From JAWLCQ01 sp041687095 (GTDB lineage Bacteria > Planctomycetota > Phycisphaerae > SM23-33), in the NCBI GenBank assembly GCA_041687095.1, contig JAWLCQ010000018.1, positions 1 through 45,660 on the forward strand: 45,660 nt of DNA. Reading direction: 5' to 3'. Made by a program: the position numbers and the translations under genes. Each line of letters starts with the position of its first letter. The stretch's first letter is position 1. The notes below the pieces were generated by a model. The model saw only the letters and a list, made by a program, of their open reading frames with translations. It was not told the origin of the DNA and did no database searches. Of the stretch, positions 1 through 7,290 are shown piece by piece.

Positions 1-290
1 CCCCAACGCACGCGCTCGAGGCGTCGCACGCGCTTGGGGCGTCCCCCACCTCCTGCGACGGGGGTCTCCTGACCCCCGTCGTCCCGGAGGGGTGAGTGGC
101 GCCTCCGCGTCAGCGTCGTTGGAGCGGTCCCTTCGCGCCAGGCCTTCGACAGGCTCAGGACCAGCCCTTCGACAGGCTCAGGACAGGTTCCCGCCGCGAC
201 CGAAGCGCCGCCATGACGCTGTCGCGGAAGCGTTTCGCTCGTTCCCGGACGTTGGGGGTCAGGAGACCCCCAACGCACGCGCTCGAGGCG
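1..290. repeat. Composite intergenic repeat, copy A (inverted partner at about 6585-6815)
   Basis: This stretch reads as the reverse complement of about 6585-6815 with scattered mismatches. Shared parts, in order, are a CGCACGCG-type unit, the palindrome GGGGGTCTCCTGACCCCC (near 62-79 here and again near 255-275), a block near 100-130, a TTCGACAGGCTCAGGA-type motif (twice here, once in the partner), and a block near 190-254. It may continue beyond the window start. The two copies flank the 0.5-6.5 kb gene block in opposite orientation. No gene is supported in 1-514. Confidence 0.8.
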
Positions 291-420
291 TCGCACGCGC
301 TCGAGGCGTCGCACGCGCTCGAGGCGTCACACGCGCTCGAGGCGTCGCACGCGTTCGAGGCGTCGCACGCGCTCGAGGCGTCGCACTCGCTTGGGCCGTC
401 GCACGCGCTGGAGACGTCGC
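276..420. repeat. 18-bp tandem repeat (about eight units)
   Basis: The unit CGCACGCGCTCGAGGCGT is repeated about eight times, the last copies degenerate. The same unit occurs in opposite orientation at about 6500-6585. Because 18 is a multiple of three, all frames stay open and several meaningless reading frames appear here. No coding function is supported. Confidence 0.85.
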
Positions 421-514
421 GCCGCGTCGGTTCGCCGTTTCCCGCACGTCTCTCTTTCTCTGCGCTCTCCGCGGTCTCTGCGGTGATTCAGAGGCCCGAT
501 TCGCAATCCGCGCA

Positions 515-1594
515 TCACTCCTGCGGAGCGTACCCGACGAGGACCACCACGCGCCCGCTCCGCAGCGCCGCCGCCGCCCGCGGATCGGTGCGGAGCGTTT
601 CGACGGCGGGGGCGGAGAGCAGGAACGTCGCGGGCTGGTCCTTGGCGGTCCCCGCCGCTCGCAGCACGAACCGCCGCCCCGCCCCGTCCTTCGCCGCCTC
701 CGCCGTTACGCCCGTCAGCTCGTCATGCGCGACGTCCGTCCGGGCGAAGACGACCAGGCCATCGCGGATCGCTCGCTCGCGCGGGACCGACTGGAGGTCC
801 AGGATCACCTGCCCGTCCTCCGTCGCGAGCACGGGGAACATCGCGGGCTGGGCGTCCGTTCCGCGGGCGTCGATGATCAGCAGGTCGCGACGCTCGAGGT
901 CCTCGGGGGCCGGTGCGGGCAGGGCCAGGCGGCCGGGGGCGGGCGGAAGGCGGCGGACGGCGCGGAGCTGATCGTCGTAGACCGTCCCGGCCAGCGACGT
1001 CACCCCGAACATCGGCACGTGCACTTCCGAGCACCACCACGGGCGCCCGTCGATCTCGATGGGGTAGCGGTGAGCGATCTCGAAGTCCTGGAGGAAGCCC
1101 TGGAGTTTCACGCGCCCGCCGCGGAGGCCCTCGACGCTCCCGGTGGGTCCGATGCGGACCCCGCTCCCCAGGGCCATCGCGTTGCGGAGGGCGACGACGT
1201 CGGCGGCGCGCTTGGCGGCGGCGATGTCCTGCGGGGTGTGGCGGACCTGCCGCCCGCAGCCGGTGGCGACGATGAGCCGCCGCGACCAGTCCACGTACGC
1301 CCCGGGATGGTTGGCGTCCTGGAGGGGCTGGCGGACGGGGGCGAGGCCCGTCAGCAGTTCGGGCTTCACGGGGGGCAGGGAGAAGGCCTTGGCGTGCTCG
1401 GACAGGGGGACCGGGATCAGCGCCGGGCCCGCCGGGTCCGTGTCGGCGGGCTGGGTGGCGGGACAGGTTGGCTCCTGGGCCCCGGTGTCGGCGGGCACGT
1501 CCGCACTGGCCCCGTCGGCCGCCACGCCCACATTGGCACACAGCACCATCGCCGCCACGCCGACCAGGAGAAGTCGCAAAGTCATCATGTTCAT
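515..1594 (-). CDS. Secreted LPP20-like protein of unknown function
   Basis: The 359-residue product starts with a clear signal peptide (basic start, hydrophobic stretch to about residue 25, likely cleavage after VGVAA), so it should be exported. A central part, roughly 95-190, has a pattern seen in LPP20/FlgT-like envelope proteins: 'VDWSRRLIVATGCG' followed by an Ala-rich helix containing 'AKRAADVVALRNA' and then 'GVRIG'. The remainder (about 190-359) has no motif I recognise. It begins only six bases after the VanZ gene on the same strand, so the two are probably cotranscribed. The assignment to LPP20-like is by pattern only; its role, perhaps in the envelope or cell surface, is inferred. 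Confidence 0.7.
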   Translation of the reverse strand: MNMMTLRLLLVGVAAMVLCANVGVAADGASADVPADTGAQEPTCPATQPADTDPAGPALIPVPLSEHAKAFSLPPVKPELLTGLAPVRQPLQDANHPGAYVDWSRRLIVATGCGRQVRHTPQDIAAAKRAADVVALRNAMALGSGVRIGPTGSVEGLRGGRVKLQGFLQDFEIAHRYPIEIDGRPWWCSEVHVPMFGVTSLAGTVYDDQLRAVRRLPPAPGRLALPAPAPEDLERRDLLIIDARGTDAQPAMFPVLATEDGQVILDLQSVPRERAIRDGLVVFARTDVAHDELTGVTAEAAKDGAGRRFVLRAAGTAKDQPATFLLSAPAVETLRTDPRAAAALRSGRVVVLVGYAPQE

Positions 1595-1600
1595 ATTCTC

Positions 1601-2989
1601 TCACGACCCGCGGGGGGTGGAAAGGTTCGTCTGACGATCGCCGTTGGCGCCTTCGCCCCCGTGCCTCGCCGTTGCCAGCAGCGACCCCGCCACCCCGCCC
1701 AGCGCGAAGCACAGGATGTCCGTGGTGGAGGGGGTGCGGGTGGGCAGGAACACCTGCCCGAACTCCAGCACCGCCCCGAAGAGCCCCGCGACCCAGGCGG
1801 CGAGGAGGGCGCGGCGGAGGCGGCCGGTCCGCCAGTCGCGCACGCCCCCGACCTGCAGGGCGTACGTCGTCGCCCCCAGCAGGAGGATCGTCCACACGAA
1901 CAGCCGCACCTGCTCCCCGTGCCCGTGCAGGGCGTAGTCGTACAGCGGCAGCAGGCGGGCGGTGGGGGAGTCCGGGGCGTCGGGCGCGGGGGCGGGGAGG
2001 GCGAAGTTGAACGGCGCCCACGCGAGGTAGACGACGAAGAGCCCCAGCAGCGCCCCGGCCAGTACGTGCGCCCCGCGCGGGGTCAGGGTGGCGCGGAGGC
2101 GGGCCGCGATGGCCATCGCCGCCACCGCTCCCCCCCCCGACGCCAGCACGTTGGCGGGGTTGGCGAACCGCCCGACGATGAACACCTTCGCCGCCTCCAG
2201 CAGTGCGGCGAGCAGGATGGCCGCCAGGGCGCCCCAGAGGTACGGGCGAGTTGCCCCCACGCCGTCGGGGGGCGCGTCCGCGGGGTTCTCCCGCGTTGGG
2301 TCCCCCGCGCACACCGCCCCCAGCACGGCCGCCAGGATGCCCCACACGCCCGCGCGGACCACCACCCAGTGATGCCACGCGTGCTCCGTGAAACCTCCCA
2401 GCGGGAGCAGGCGGAGCGTGTGCTTGGCGCTGTCCTTGAGGGCGGAGAGTTGCAGCGTGGGCAGCAGCGGCCAGAGGGCGTCGAGGGCCAGCAGGAGGAT
2501 CAGGATCCCCGCCACCGTCCGCAGAGGCCGTCCCGCTCCCCCCGGGCGAAGTTGCCTCCGCAGCCCGCCCAGGGCGCGTTCGCCCCAGAGGAGGCTCAGC
2601 CCGGCCCCGAGGGCGGTTCCGGCGGCGTTCATGACCAGGTCGTTCACGCCCGCGGTTCGGGTGGGCGAGAGGGTCTGGAGGAGTTCGACGGCGGCGCTGA
2701 GCGTGACGCCCCCCGCCACCGCGAGCAGGGCGGTGCGTCCGCGGGCTCGCCGCCGGCCGTCGCGGGGGGCGGCCAGCAGCGCCCCCAGGGGCACGTAGAG
2801 CAGCAGGTTGGCCAGCAGGTCGGAGCGGCTGGGCGGTCGGTCGGTCGCGAGGGGCCACGTCCGCCAGGCGGAGCGGTAGGCTCCCGCCGCCTGGGCGGGG
2901 GAGTGCGTGAAGTCAAAGGGCATGAGGCTGCCGTACAGCACCAGCAGCGCGTAGAGGGTCGCCAGGACGCGGAGGGGTCGACGCTTCAT
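1601..2989 (-). CDS. VanZ-family integral membrane protein (two VanZ-like halves)
   Basis: The protein is about 462 residues and mostly hydrophobic with many transmembrane helices. Two VanZ-like signatures are visible. The first half has 'LYGSLMPFDF', 'DLLANLLLYVPLGALLA' and later 'ELLQTLSPTRTAGVNDLVMN'. The second half has 'YLAWAPFNF' and 'VLEFGQVFLPTRTPSTTD'. The E-x2-Q ... P-x-R ... D pattern is typical of VanZ. Single VanZ proteins are about 150-200 residues, so this looks like a duplication. VanZ proteins are best known for low-level teicoplanin resistance, but many sit in exosortase/EPS loci with unknown function; the neighbours here favour the latter. I chose the ATG at 2989 ('MKRRPLRVLATLY') because the short upstream extension is not protein-like. 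It is divergent from the first sugar transferase. Confidence 0.85.
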   Translation of the reverse strand: MKRRPLRVLATLYALLVLYGSLMPFDFTHSPAQAAGAYRSAWRTWPLATDRPPSRSDLLANLLLYVPLGALLAAPRDGRRRARGRTALLAVAGGVTLSAAVELLQTLSPTRTAGVNDLVMNAAGTALGAGLSLLWGERALGGLRRQLRPGGAGRPLRTVAGILILLLALDALWPLLPTLQLSALKDSAKHTLRLLPLGGFTEHAWHHWVVVRAGVWGILAAVLGAVCAGDPTRENPADAPPDGVGATRPYLWGALAAILLAALLEAAKVFIVGRFANPANVLASGGGAVAAMAIAARLRATLTPRGAHVLAGALLGLFVVYLAWAPFNFALPAPAPDAPDSPTARLLPLYDYALHGHGEQVRLFVWTILLLGATTYALQVGGVRDWRTGRLRRALLAAWVAGLFGAVLEFGQVFLPTRTPSTTDILCFALGGVAGSLLATARHGGEGANGDRQTNLSTPRGS

Positions 2990-3150
2990 GTCTATAGGAT
3001 GTATCGGCTCGGGCCCGCCGGGCACTTGGGGCCGCCGCCCAGAATCCGTCGGTGCGATTGGCGTGCGACGGTTCCATATCCTAGTGTTCGCTCGAAGCAG
3101 GGCCGCGGCGGTGGGCCGGGCCCGTGTGCATCTCTTAAGGAAATCGCAGA

Positions 3151-3840
3151 ATGACCAAGGGCATGGTGGAAGTTGCAGCGGTCGTGGTGTTGAGTGGCGG
3201 ATGCGCCGGGCTTGCGGGCCTGGCCACCGTCGCCATCCCCGTCGCGCTCGGGCGGGTCGGGGCCGGGAAACTGGCCCTGGACTACCTGCTGGGCTCGATC
3301 CTGCTGGTGCTGTCCCTGCCGCTCCTGGCGGTCTGTGCGGCCATCATCCGCCTGTCCAGCCCCGGGCCGGTCCTGCTGCGGCAGACCCGCATCGGCTGCG
3401 GCGGACACACCTTCGAGATGCTCAAGCTGCGGACCATGTACCAGGACGCCGAAGCCCGCACCGGGCCCGTCTGGGCCGCCGACAACGACCCCCGCGTCGT
3501 CCCCGCCTGCCGATGGATGCGCCTGACGCACGTGGACGAACTGCCCCAACTCGTCAACGTGCTCCGCGGGGAGATGTCGCTGGTGGGCCCGCGGCCCGAG
3601 CGGCCGGAGATCCTGGCCTCGCTCCGCCGCTGGTACCCCCACCTCGCCGACCGCCATACGGTCCGCCCCGGCATTACGGGGCTCGCCCAGGTGCGGTGGA
3701 GCTACGACACCACGCCCGAACGGTTCGGCCGAAAGCTCGACGCCGACCTGGAGTACATCGAGTCGCACAACCTGCTCGTGGACCTGTGGATCCTGCTGGT
3801 GACGCTGCCACGCTGCATCGACACCCGCGGGGCCCGATGA
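3151..3840 (+). CDS. Bacterial sugar-1-phosphate transferase (polyprenyl-phosphate), short form
   Basis: This 229-residue enzyme would transfer a sugar-1-phosphate from a UDP-sugar to undecaprenyl phosphate at the inner membrane, the first step of EPS repeat-unit synthesis. The bacterial sugar transferase signature is intact: 'SSPGPVLLRQTRIG' (69-82), 'KLRTM' (92-96), 'DELPQL' (129-134), 'SLVGPRPERPE' (143-153) and 'RPGITGLAQV' (172-181). Hydrophobic stretches occur at about 7-32 and 43-66. It lacks the large N-terminal membrane/CoA-binding-like part of WcaJ/EpsB-type proteins (usually 400-500 residues), so it resembles the minimal catalytic form. A close paralog lies at 4782-5450. The sugar is unknown. 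Confidence 0.93.
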   Translation: MTKGMVEVAAVVVLSGGCAGLAGLATVAIPVALGRVGAGKLALDYLLGSILLVLSLPLLAVCAAIIRLSSPGPVLLRQTRIGCGGHTFEMLKLRTMYQDAEARTGPVWAADNDPRVVPACRWMRLTHVDELPQLVNVLRGEMSLVGPRPERPEILASLRRWYPHLADRHTVRPGITGLAQVRWSYDTTPERFGRKLDADLEYIESHNLLVDLWILLVTLPRCIDTRGAR

Positions 3841-3910
3841 CGCCCATCGCCGCGCCGCCCGCCCCCCGGGCGCCCCGGCCTGTGAATGCTCGTGAAGGAG
3901 GAGGATGACG

Positions 3911-4303
3911 ATGCCCAAGTTGATCCCTGCGCTTCTGCTCGCCCTGACGGCCGTGGCGGCCGGTGCGGTGCCTGCGGGGGCCTCCGGTCCGCCGGGCCCT
4001 GCGGCGCCCCTGGTGGGAGTTGCGGGGTCCGAGGGTCCGGGCGGGCTGGCGGATCCCGCCGCTGTTGCCCTCCCTGCGGCCCTCTCCGCAGCCCCCGACG
4101 CGTCCCCGGCGGACCCCGCGGAGATCCCGGCCTCCCCCGCCCCCGCGCGGGTCGCGGGTGGGACGGGCGCGGGGGTTCCGCTGGCGTGCGCCCCGGTGCT
4201 GGCGGTCGTGCCCGTCGTCCCCGAGCCGCTGACCCTCCTCACCGTCGCCGGTGGGGTGGGAGGGCTGCTCCGCTACCTCCGCCGCCGCGTCCGCGACCAG
4301 TGA
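3911..4303 (+). CDS. Small Ala/Pro-rich PEP-CTERM protein (candidate exosortase substrate)
   Basis: The product is 130 residues. It has a signal peptide (MPKLIPALLLALTAVAAG), a low-complexity Ala/Pro/Gly middle, and a C-terminal tripartite sorting tail: 'VVPEP' (102-106), a hydrophobic segment LTLLTVAGGVGGLL, then the basic end 'RYLRRRVRDQ'. This is the PEP-CTERM architecture recognised by exosortases, which cleave at the tail and release or modify the protein at the outer surface. I chose the ATG at 3911 because a GGAGGAGG ribosome site lies about six bases upstream; the ATG at 3905 directly abuts it. It sits 70 bases after the first sugar transferase. The exosortase at 31679-33454 is the obvious partner. 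No enzymatic domain is visible. Confidence 0.82.
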   Translation: MPKLIPALLLALTAVAAGAVPAGASGPPGPAAPLVGVAGSEGPGGLADPAAVALPAALSAAPDASPADPAEIPASPAPARVAGGTGAGVPLACAPVLAVVPVVPEPLTLLTVAGGVGGLLRYLRRRVRDQ

Positions 4304-4315
4304 GGCCGCCGCAAA

Positions 4316-4495
4316 GTCGTGGCACGGGCATCTTGCCCGTGTGTCGCAGGGGCGTCTCGCCCCTGCCCGATGGGCAGGTGGGGCCTGGTGGCCCTGAAAA
4401 CCTTCTCCAACCCATGTGGTCCCGCTGGCAAAGGCCACGGGCAAGATGCCCGTGGGACACATGGGCGAGACGCCCATGCCACGGAAGACGGACTT
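4316..4495. repeat. Palindromic interspersed repeat (GGCACGGGC family), full copy
   Basis: This element of roughly 175 bp consists of two outer hairpin-forming parts: GTGGCACGGGCATCTTGCCC at the left and GGGCGAGACGCCCATGCCAC at the right, with further internal palindromes. A nearly identical copy lies at 35768-35945. A shorter piece is at about 7793-7852 and another sits inside a GT gene at 16798-16927. It translates without stops in several frames, giving false small proteins. The 4304-4781 gap otherwise holds only the promoter below and a leader. Confidence 0.9.
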
Positions 4496-4524
4496 CGCGA
4501 TGACCCCCGCGACCAGTGAGTCTA

Positions 4525-4553
4525 TGGACAGAACTCGACATATGCGGTATACT
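4525..4553 (+). promoter_or_regulatory. Sigma70-type promoter upstream of second sugar transferase
   Basis: TGGACA at 4525-4530 and TATACT at 4548-4553 are separated by exactly 17 bases, each one mismatch from consensus. Transcription would begin near 4560 and leave a leader of about 220 nt before the ATG at 4782. It lies just past the right end of the interspersed repeat, so the second sugar transferase can be expressed independently of the first. Confidence 0.65.
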
Positions 4554-4781
4554 GGACCGCTCGAGGAAACGAATGGAGGATTCGCAGGCTGCCATGTTCC
4601 CGCCTTGGGGACGTGGAGGAGATGGCGGTGCGGGCGTCCGGCCATGAGCCTGACGGGCCTCGCGCCCGTGGCGGAACCGCCCGAGCGGGGCGAGACTCCC
4701 CCGCGGTGCACGGGCAGAACGCCCCCGCTGCGGAAGAACGGGTCCTCCGACACGTTCTGAGACGAAAGGCAAACGTACGCC

Positions 4782-5450
4782 ATGATGCTCGGGGCGATCG
4801 AGTGGATCTCCGTGATTGCCGCCGGTGGAGGACTGGCCGGGCTCGCCGCCGGCCTGTCGCGCCGGCCCTTCGACATTGCCAAGGGCCTCACCGACCTGGC
4901 GGTGGGAGGGCTGTGCCTGCTGCTGTCGCTCCCGGTGCTCGCGGTGTGTGCGGTCATCATCAAGCTGTCCAGCCCGGGCCCGGTCCTCCTCGCCCAGTGG
5001 CGGATGGGCCGCGGCGGGAAGGTGTTCCGCATGCTCAAGCTCCGCACCATGATCGTCGACGCCGAGCCCGACGGGCGACCCGTCTGGGCCGCCGACAACG
5101 ACCCCCGCGTCGTCCCCGCCTGCCGGTGGATGCGCACCAGCCACATCGACGAGCTGCCCCAGCTCCTCAACGTGCTCCGCGGGGAGATGTCGCTGGTGGG
5201 CCCGCGGCCCGAACGGCCGGAGATCCTCGAAGACCTCGCCGGCCGCTACCCCCACGTCTACCGCCGCCTGGACGTGCTGCCCGGGATCACGGGCCTCGCC
5301 CAGGTGCGGTGGAGCTATGACACCACGCCCGAGCGGTTCCGCCACAAGCTGGCGAGCGACCTGGAGTACATCGACACCTGCAACTGGTTCCTCGACGCCG
5401 CCATCCTGCTCGCGACTTTCCCGAAGTTCATCGATCGCCAGGCGCGATGA
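4782..5450 (+). CDS. Second short sugar-1-phosphate transferase (paralog)
   Basis: This 222-residue protein has the same role and fold as the gene at 3151. Intact motifs are 'SSPGPVLLAQWRMG' (63-76), 'KLRTM' (86-90), 'DELPQL' (123-128), 'SLVGPRPERPE' and 'PGITGLAQV'. The two proteins share identical blocks such as 'PVWAADNDPRVVPACRWMR' and 'VRWSYDTTPERF', while their N-terminal 40 residues are unrelated in sequence. That pattern fits a duplication followed by divergence of the membrane-proximal part, which could change membrane topology or partner rather than chemistry. Hydrophobic segments are at about 8-25 and 38-60. It has its own candidate promoter. Confidence 0.93.
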   Translation: MMLGAIEWISVIAAGGGLAGLAAGLSRRPFDIAKGLTDLAVGGLCLLLSLPVLAVCAVIIKLSSPGPVLLAQWRMGRGGKVFRMLKLRTMIVDAEPDGRPVWAADNDPRVVPACRWMRTSHIDELPQLLNVLRGEMSLVGPRPERPEILEDLAGRYPHVYRRLDVLPGITGLAQVRWSYDTTPERFRHKLASDLEYIDTCNWFLDAAILLATFPKFIDRQAR

Positions 5451-5550
5451 CCCGTGCCCGCCCGGCCTTGCCCGGGGAGGCCGACGGCGCCCAACGCCGT
5501 TAGACGACCCTTACGCAGGCCCCCTCCGGGGCGGCCTATGGAGCTTTGCC

Positions 5551-6480
5551 ATGAATCTGCATACGACTCGAATCCTCCCCGCCCTGGCCATCGGGCTGCT
5601 GTGGCTGTCCGCCCCGGCGGGGGCGCAGACGGCCCGAGCCGGCAACGCCTCCGTTCAGCCGCCCCGCCAGCAGGGCAACGTGCAGGGCTCCTACACGACC
5701 GGTTCCATGATGCGCCCGGTGTCCTTCGCGCCCCCGCGCGCGCCGTACTCGCCCCTGCAGTCGGGCCTCCGCACGCCCAGCGCGCACCATCGCCCGCTGT
5801 CGCCGGGCTCGCAGTTGCGGACGGTGACGTACCACACGCAGTACGCCCAGGGCGGAGGGGAGCGGGCGATGTACGCCGGGCGGGCAATGACCCAGCCCGG
5901 AATCGCCGGGCAGCGCAGCTTCCTGGAGGCGATGGCCATCCGGGCCCGGCGGGAGTACGCCCCCGAGGGCTTCAGCAAGCCGCGCAGCTCCACCGGGTTC
6001 ATCGAGAACTACCACCGCCCCGGGGGAGGGTTCACGTCGTGGTACTACCGGGCGGGCACCACCCGCGGCAGCAGCCTGTGGACGAGCAGCAGCTTCCTCG
6101 GCATGCGGGGGGGGATGCTGGACCGCATCCGTGCGGCCCGTGCGGAGGGGGGGATGGAGATCGAGAAGGCCTACCGGGCGTGGGAGTCGCAGCTCTCCCG
6201 CAACAAGTCCACGACCATCCAGCTTGGCCGGGGGCAGGGGCTGGAAGGGGCCCTGCTCACGATCGCCAAGGCCCGCAAGGACCCGCAGCTCCTGCGCGCC
6301 ACCCCGCAGCAGTACTTCTACGACCGGTACGGCACGTACGTCCGCTCCTACTACCGCCGCGACCCCACCGCCTCGCCCCGCCTGCCCCTGGGCTACACCA
6401 CCCGCCTGCTGATGAACTTGGGCGGCAAGGCCCCGGACCCGTACCAGTTGCTCATGCACTTCGGGACGAGCGTCCGCTAG
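5551..6480 (+). CDS. Secreted protein of unknown function, Tyr/Arg/Gly-rich
   Basis: I do not recognise this 309-residue protein. It begins with a signal peptide (MNLHTTRILPALAIGLLWLS, likely cut after APAGA), followed by a Pro/Gln/Ser-rich region to about residue 90 and then a Tyr- and Arg-rich body with phrases such as 'IENYHRPGGGFTSWYYRAG' and 'QQYFYDRYGTYVRSYYRRD'. There is no transmembrane segment after the signal peptide and no PEP-CTERM tail. The start at 5551 gives the signal peptide directly; reading further upstream adds only non-protein-like sequence. It follows the second sugar transferase by 100 bases. An exported or surface-layer role is inference. Confidence 0.72.
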   Translation: MNLHTTRILPALAIGLLWLSAPAGAQTARAGNASVQPPRQQGNVQGSYTTGSMMRPVSFAPPRAPYSPLQSGLRTPSAHHRPLSPGSQLRTVTYHTQYAQGGGERAMYAGRAMTQPGIAGQRSFLEAMAIRARREYAPEGFSKPRSSTGFIENYHRPGGGFTSWYYRAGTTRGSSLWTSSSFLGMRGGMLDRIRAARAEGGMEIEKAYRAWESQLSRNKSTTIQLGRGQGLEGALLTIAKARKDPQLLRATPQQYFYDRYGTYVRSYYRRDPTASPRLPLGYTTRLLMNLGGKAPDPYQLLMHFGTSVR

Positions 6481-6494
6481 CCGGCGTTCCCCCG

Positions 6495-6815
6495 CGCGCA
6501 TGTGCCGCCCCAAGCGCGTGCAATGCCCCAAACGCGTGCGACGCCCCGAGCGCGTGCGCCGCCCCGAGCGCGTGCGTTGGGGGTCTCCTGACCCCCAACG
6601 TCCCGGAACGAGCGGAACGGTTCCGCGATAGCGTTATGGCGGCGCTTCGGTCGCGGCGGGGACCTGGCCCTGAGCTTGTCGAAGAGCCGCCGCGAAAGGG
6701 GGCACTCCAACGACGCTGACGCGGAGGCCTTCCTCGCCCCTCCCGGACGCCGGGGGTCAGGAGACCCCCGTCGCAGGAGGTGGGCGCGTGCGACGCCCGA
6801 AGCGCGTGCGTTGGG
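6495..6815. repeat. Composite intergenic repeat, copy B (inverted relative to 1-290)
   Basis: From about 6500 to 6585 there are degenerate 18-bp units (reverse orientation of those at 276-420). About 6585-6815 is the reverse complement of copy A, including the CCTGAGCTTGTCGAA motif near 6669 and two copies of the GGGTCAGGAGACCCC palindrome. It closes the gene block that copy A opens. No coding gene is supported here. Confidence 0.8.
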
Positions 6816-6823
6816 GGTCAGGA

Positions 6824-7195
6824 GACCTCGTTGTTCTACACATCTCGCCGTGGATTTCCCGCACGATGCGCCCTGGACCCAGGCGGCCTCTTCGCCCCGG
6901 AAGGGGCGAGGGAGAATAGCCGGGGGCGCAGCGCAGCGGAGCCCCCGGTACAGGCCGAAAGAGATAGAGCCCCGTAGGGGCGAGGGAGATGGAAGACGGG
7001 ACCTCGTGGGAACCCCCACGGCTCCCTCGCCCCTGTCGGGGCTCTGAAGGACGCAGCCGCCTTCCGGGGGTTCCGCTTCGTCCACCCCCGGCTACTGTCC
7101 CGCGCCCCTGTCGGGGCTGTCGGACCGACGCCCGGAATCGGGTCCCTGGCGCCCCGCGAGGCCGAGATGTGTAGAACAACGAGGTCAGGAGACCC
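6824..7195. repeat. Element bounded by CTCGTTGTTCTACACATCTCG inverted repeats
   Basis: The left end near 6828-6848 (CGTTGTTCTACACATCTCG) is matched in reverse complement near 7167-7188. Inside is a mosaic of GGGGCGAGGGAG and CCCCTGTCGGGGCT palindromes. No transposase-like reading frame is present. The layout resembles a miniature inverted-repeat element; mobility is not demonstrated. A short fragment of the same end motif (GAGATGTGTAGA) recurs near 27125. Confidence 0.7.
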
Positions 7196-7224
7196 CCAAC
7201 GCACGCGCTTGAGGCGATACCCAG

Positions 7225-7290
7225 GTGATAGCTGACATCGGAATGCTGATAGCTGAAAGCTGAAAGCTGGTGACTGAAAGCTGATAGCTG
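7225..7290. repeat. Heptamer-type tandem repeat (AGCTGAA/AGCTGAT)
   Basis: Degenerate 7-nt units AGCTGAT and AGCTGAA run in tandem. Related words recur at 34637-34662 and in the hairpin at 35517-35550. No gene is present. Confidence 0.75.

Noticed and set aside
276..420. Regular repeats that might be a CRISPR array
   Set aside because: Units are 18-bp head-to-tail without spacers; no cas genes are present.
723..2858. 711-residue minus-strand frame overlapping the VanZ and LPP20-like genes
   Set aside because: Arg/Pro/Gly low complexity in another frame of the same strand; the VanZ frame has real membrane helices and motifs.
4316..4340. TGGCACG ... TTGC in the palindromic repeat, resembling a sigma54 promoter
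   Set aside because: The GG and GC are two bases too far apart, and the same words occur in every repeat copy, including one inside a gene.
4416..4760. Small plus-strand frame between the PEP-CTERM and second sugar transferase genes
   Set aside because: Most of it is the palindromic repeat read through, and the promoter for the next gene lies inside it.
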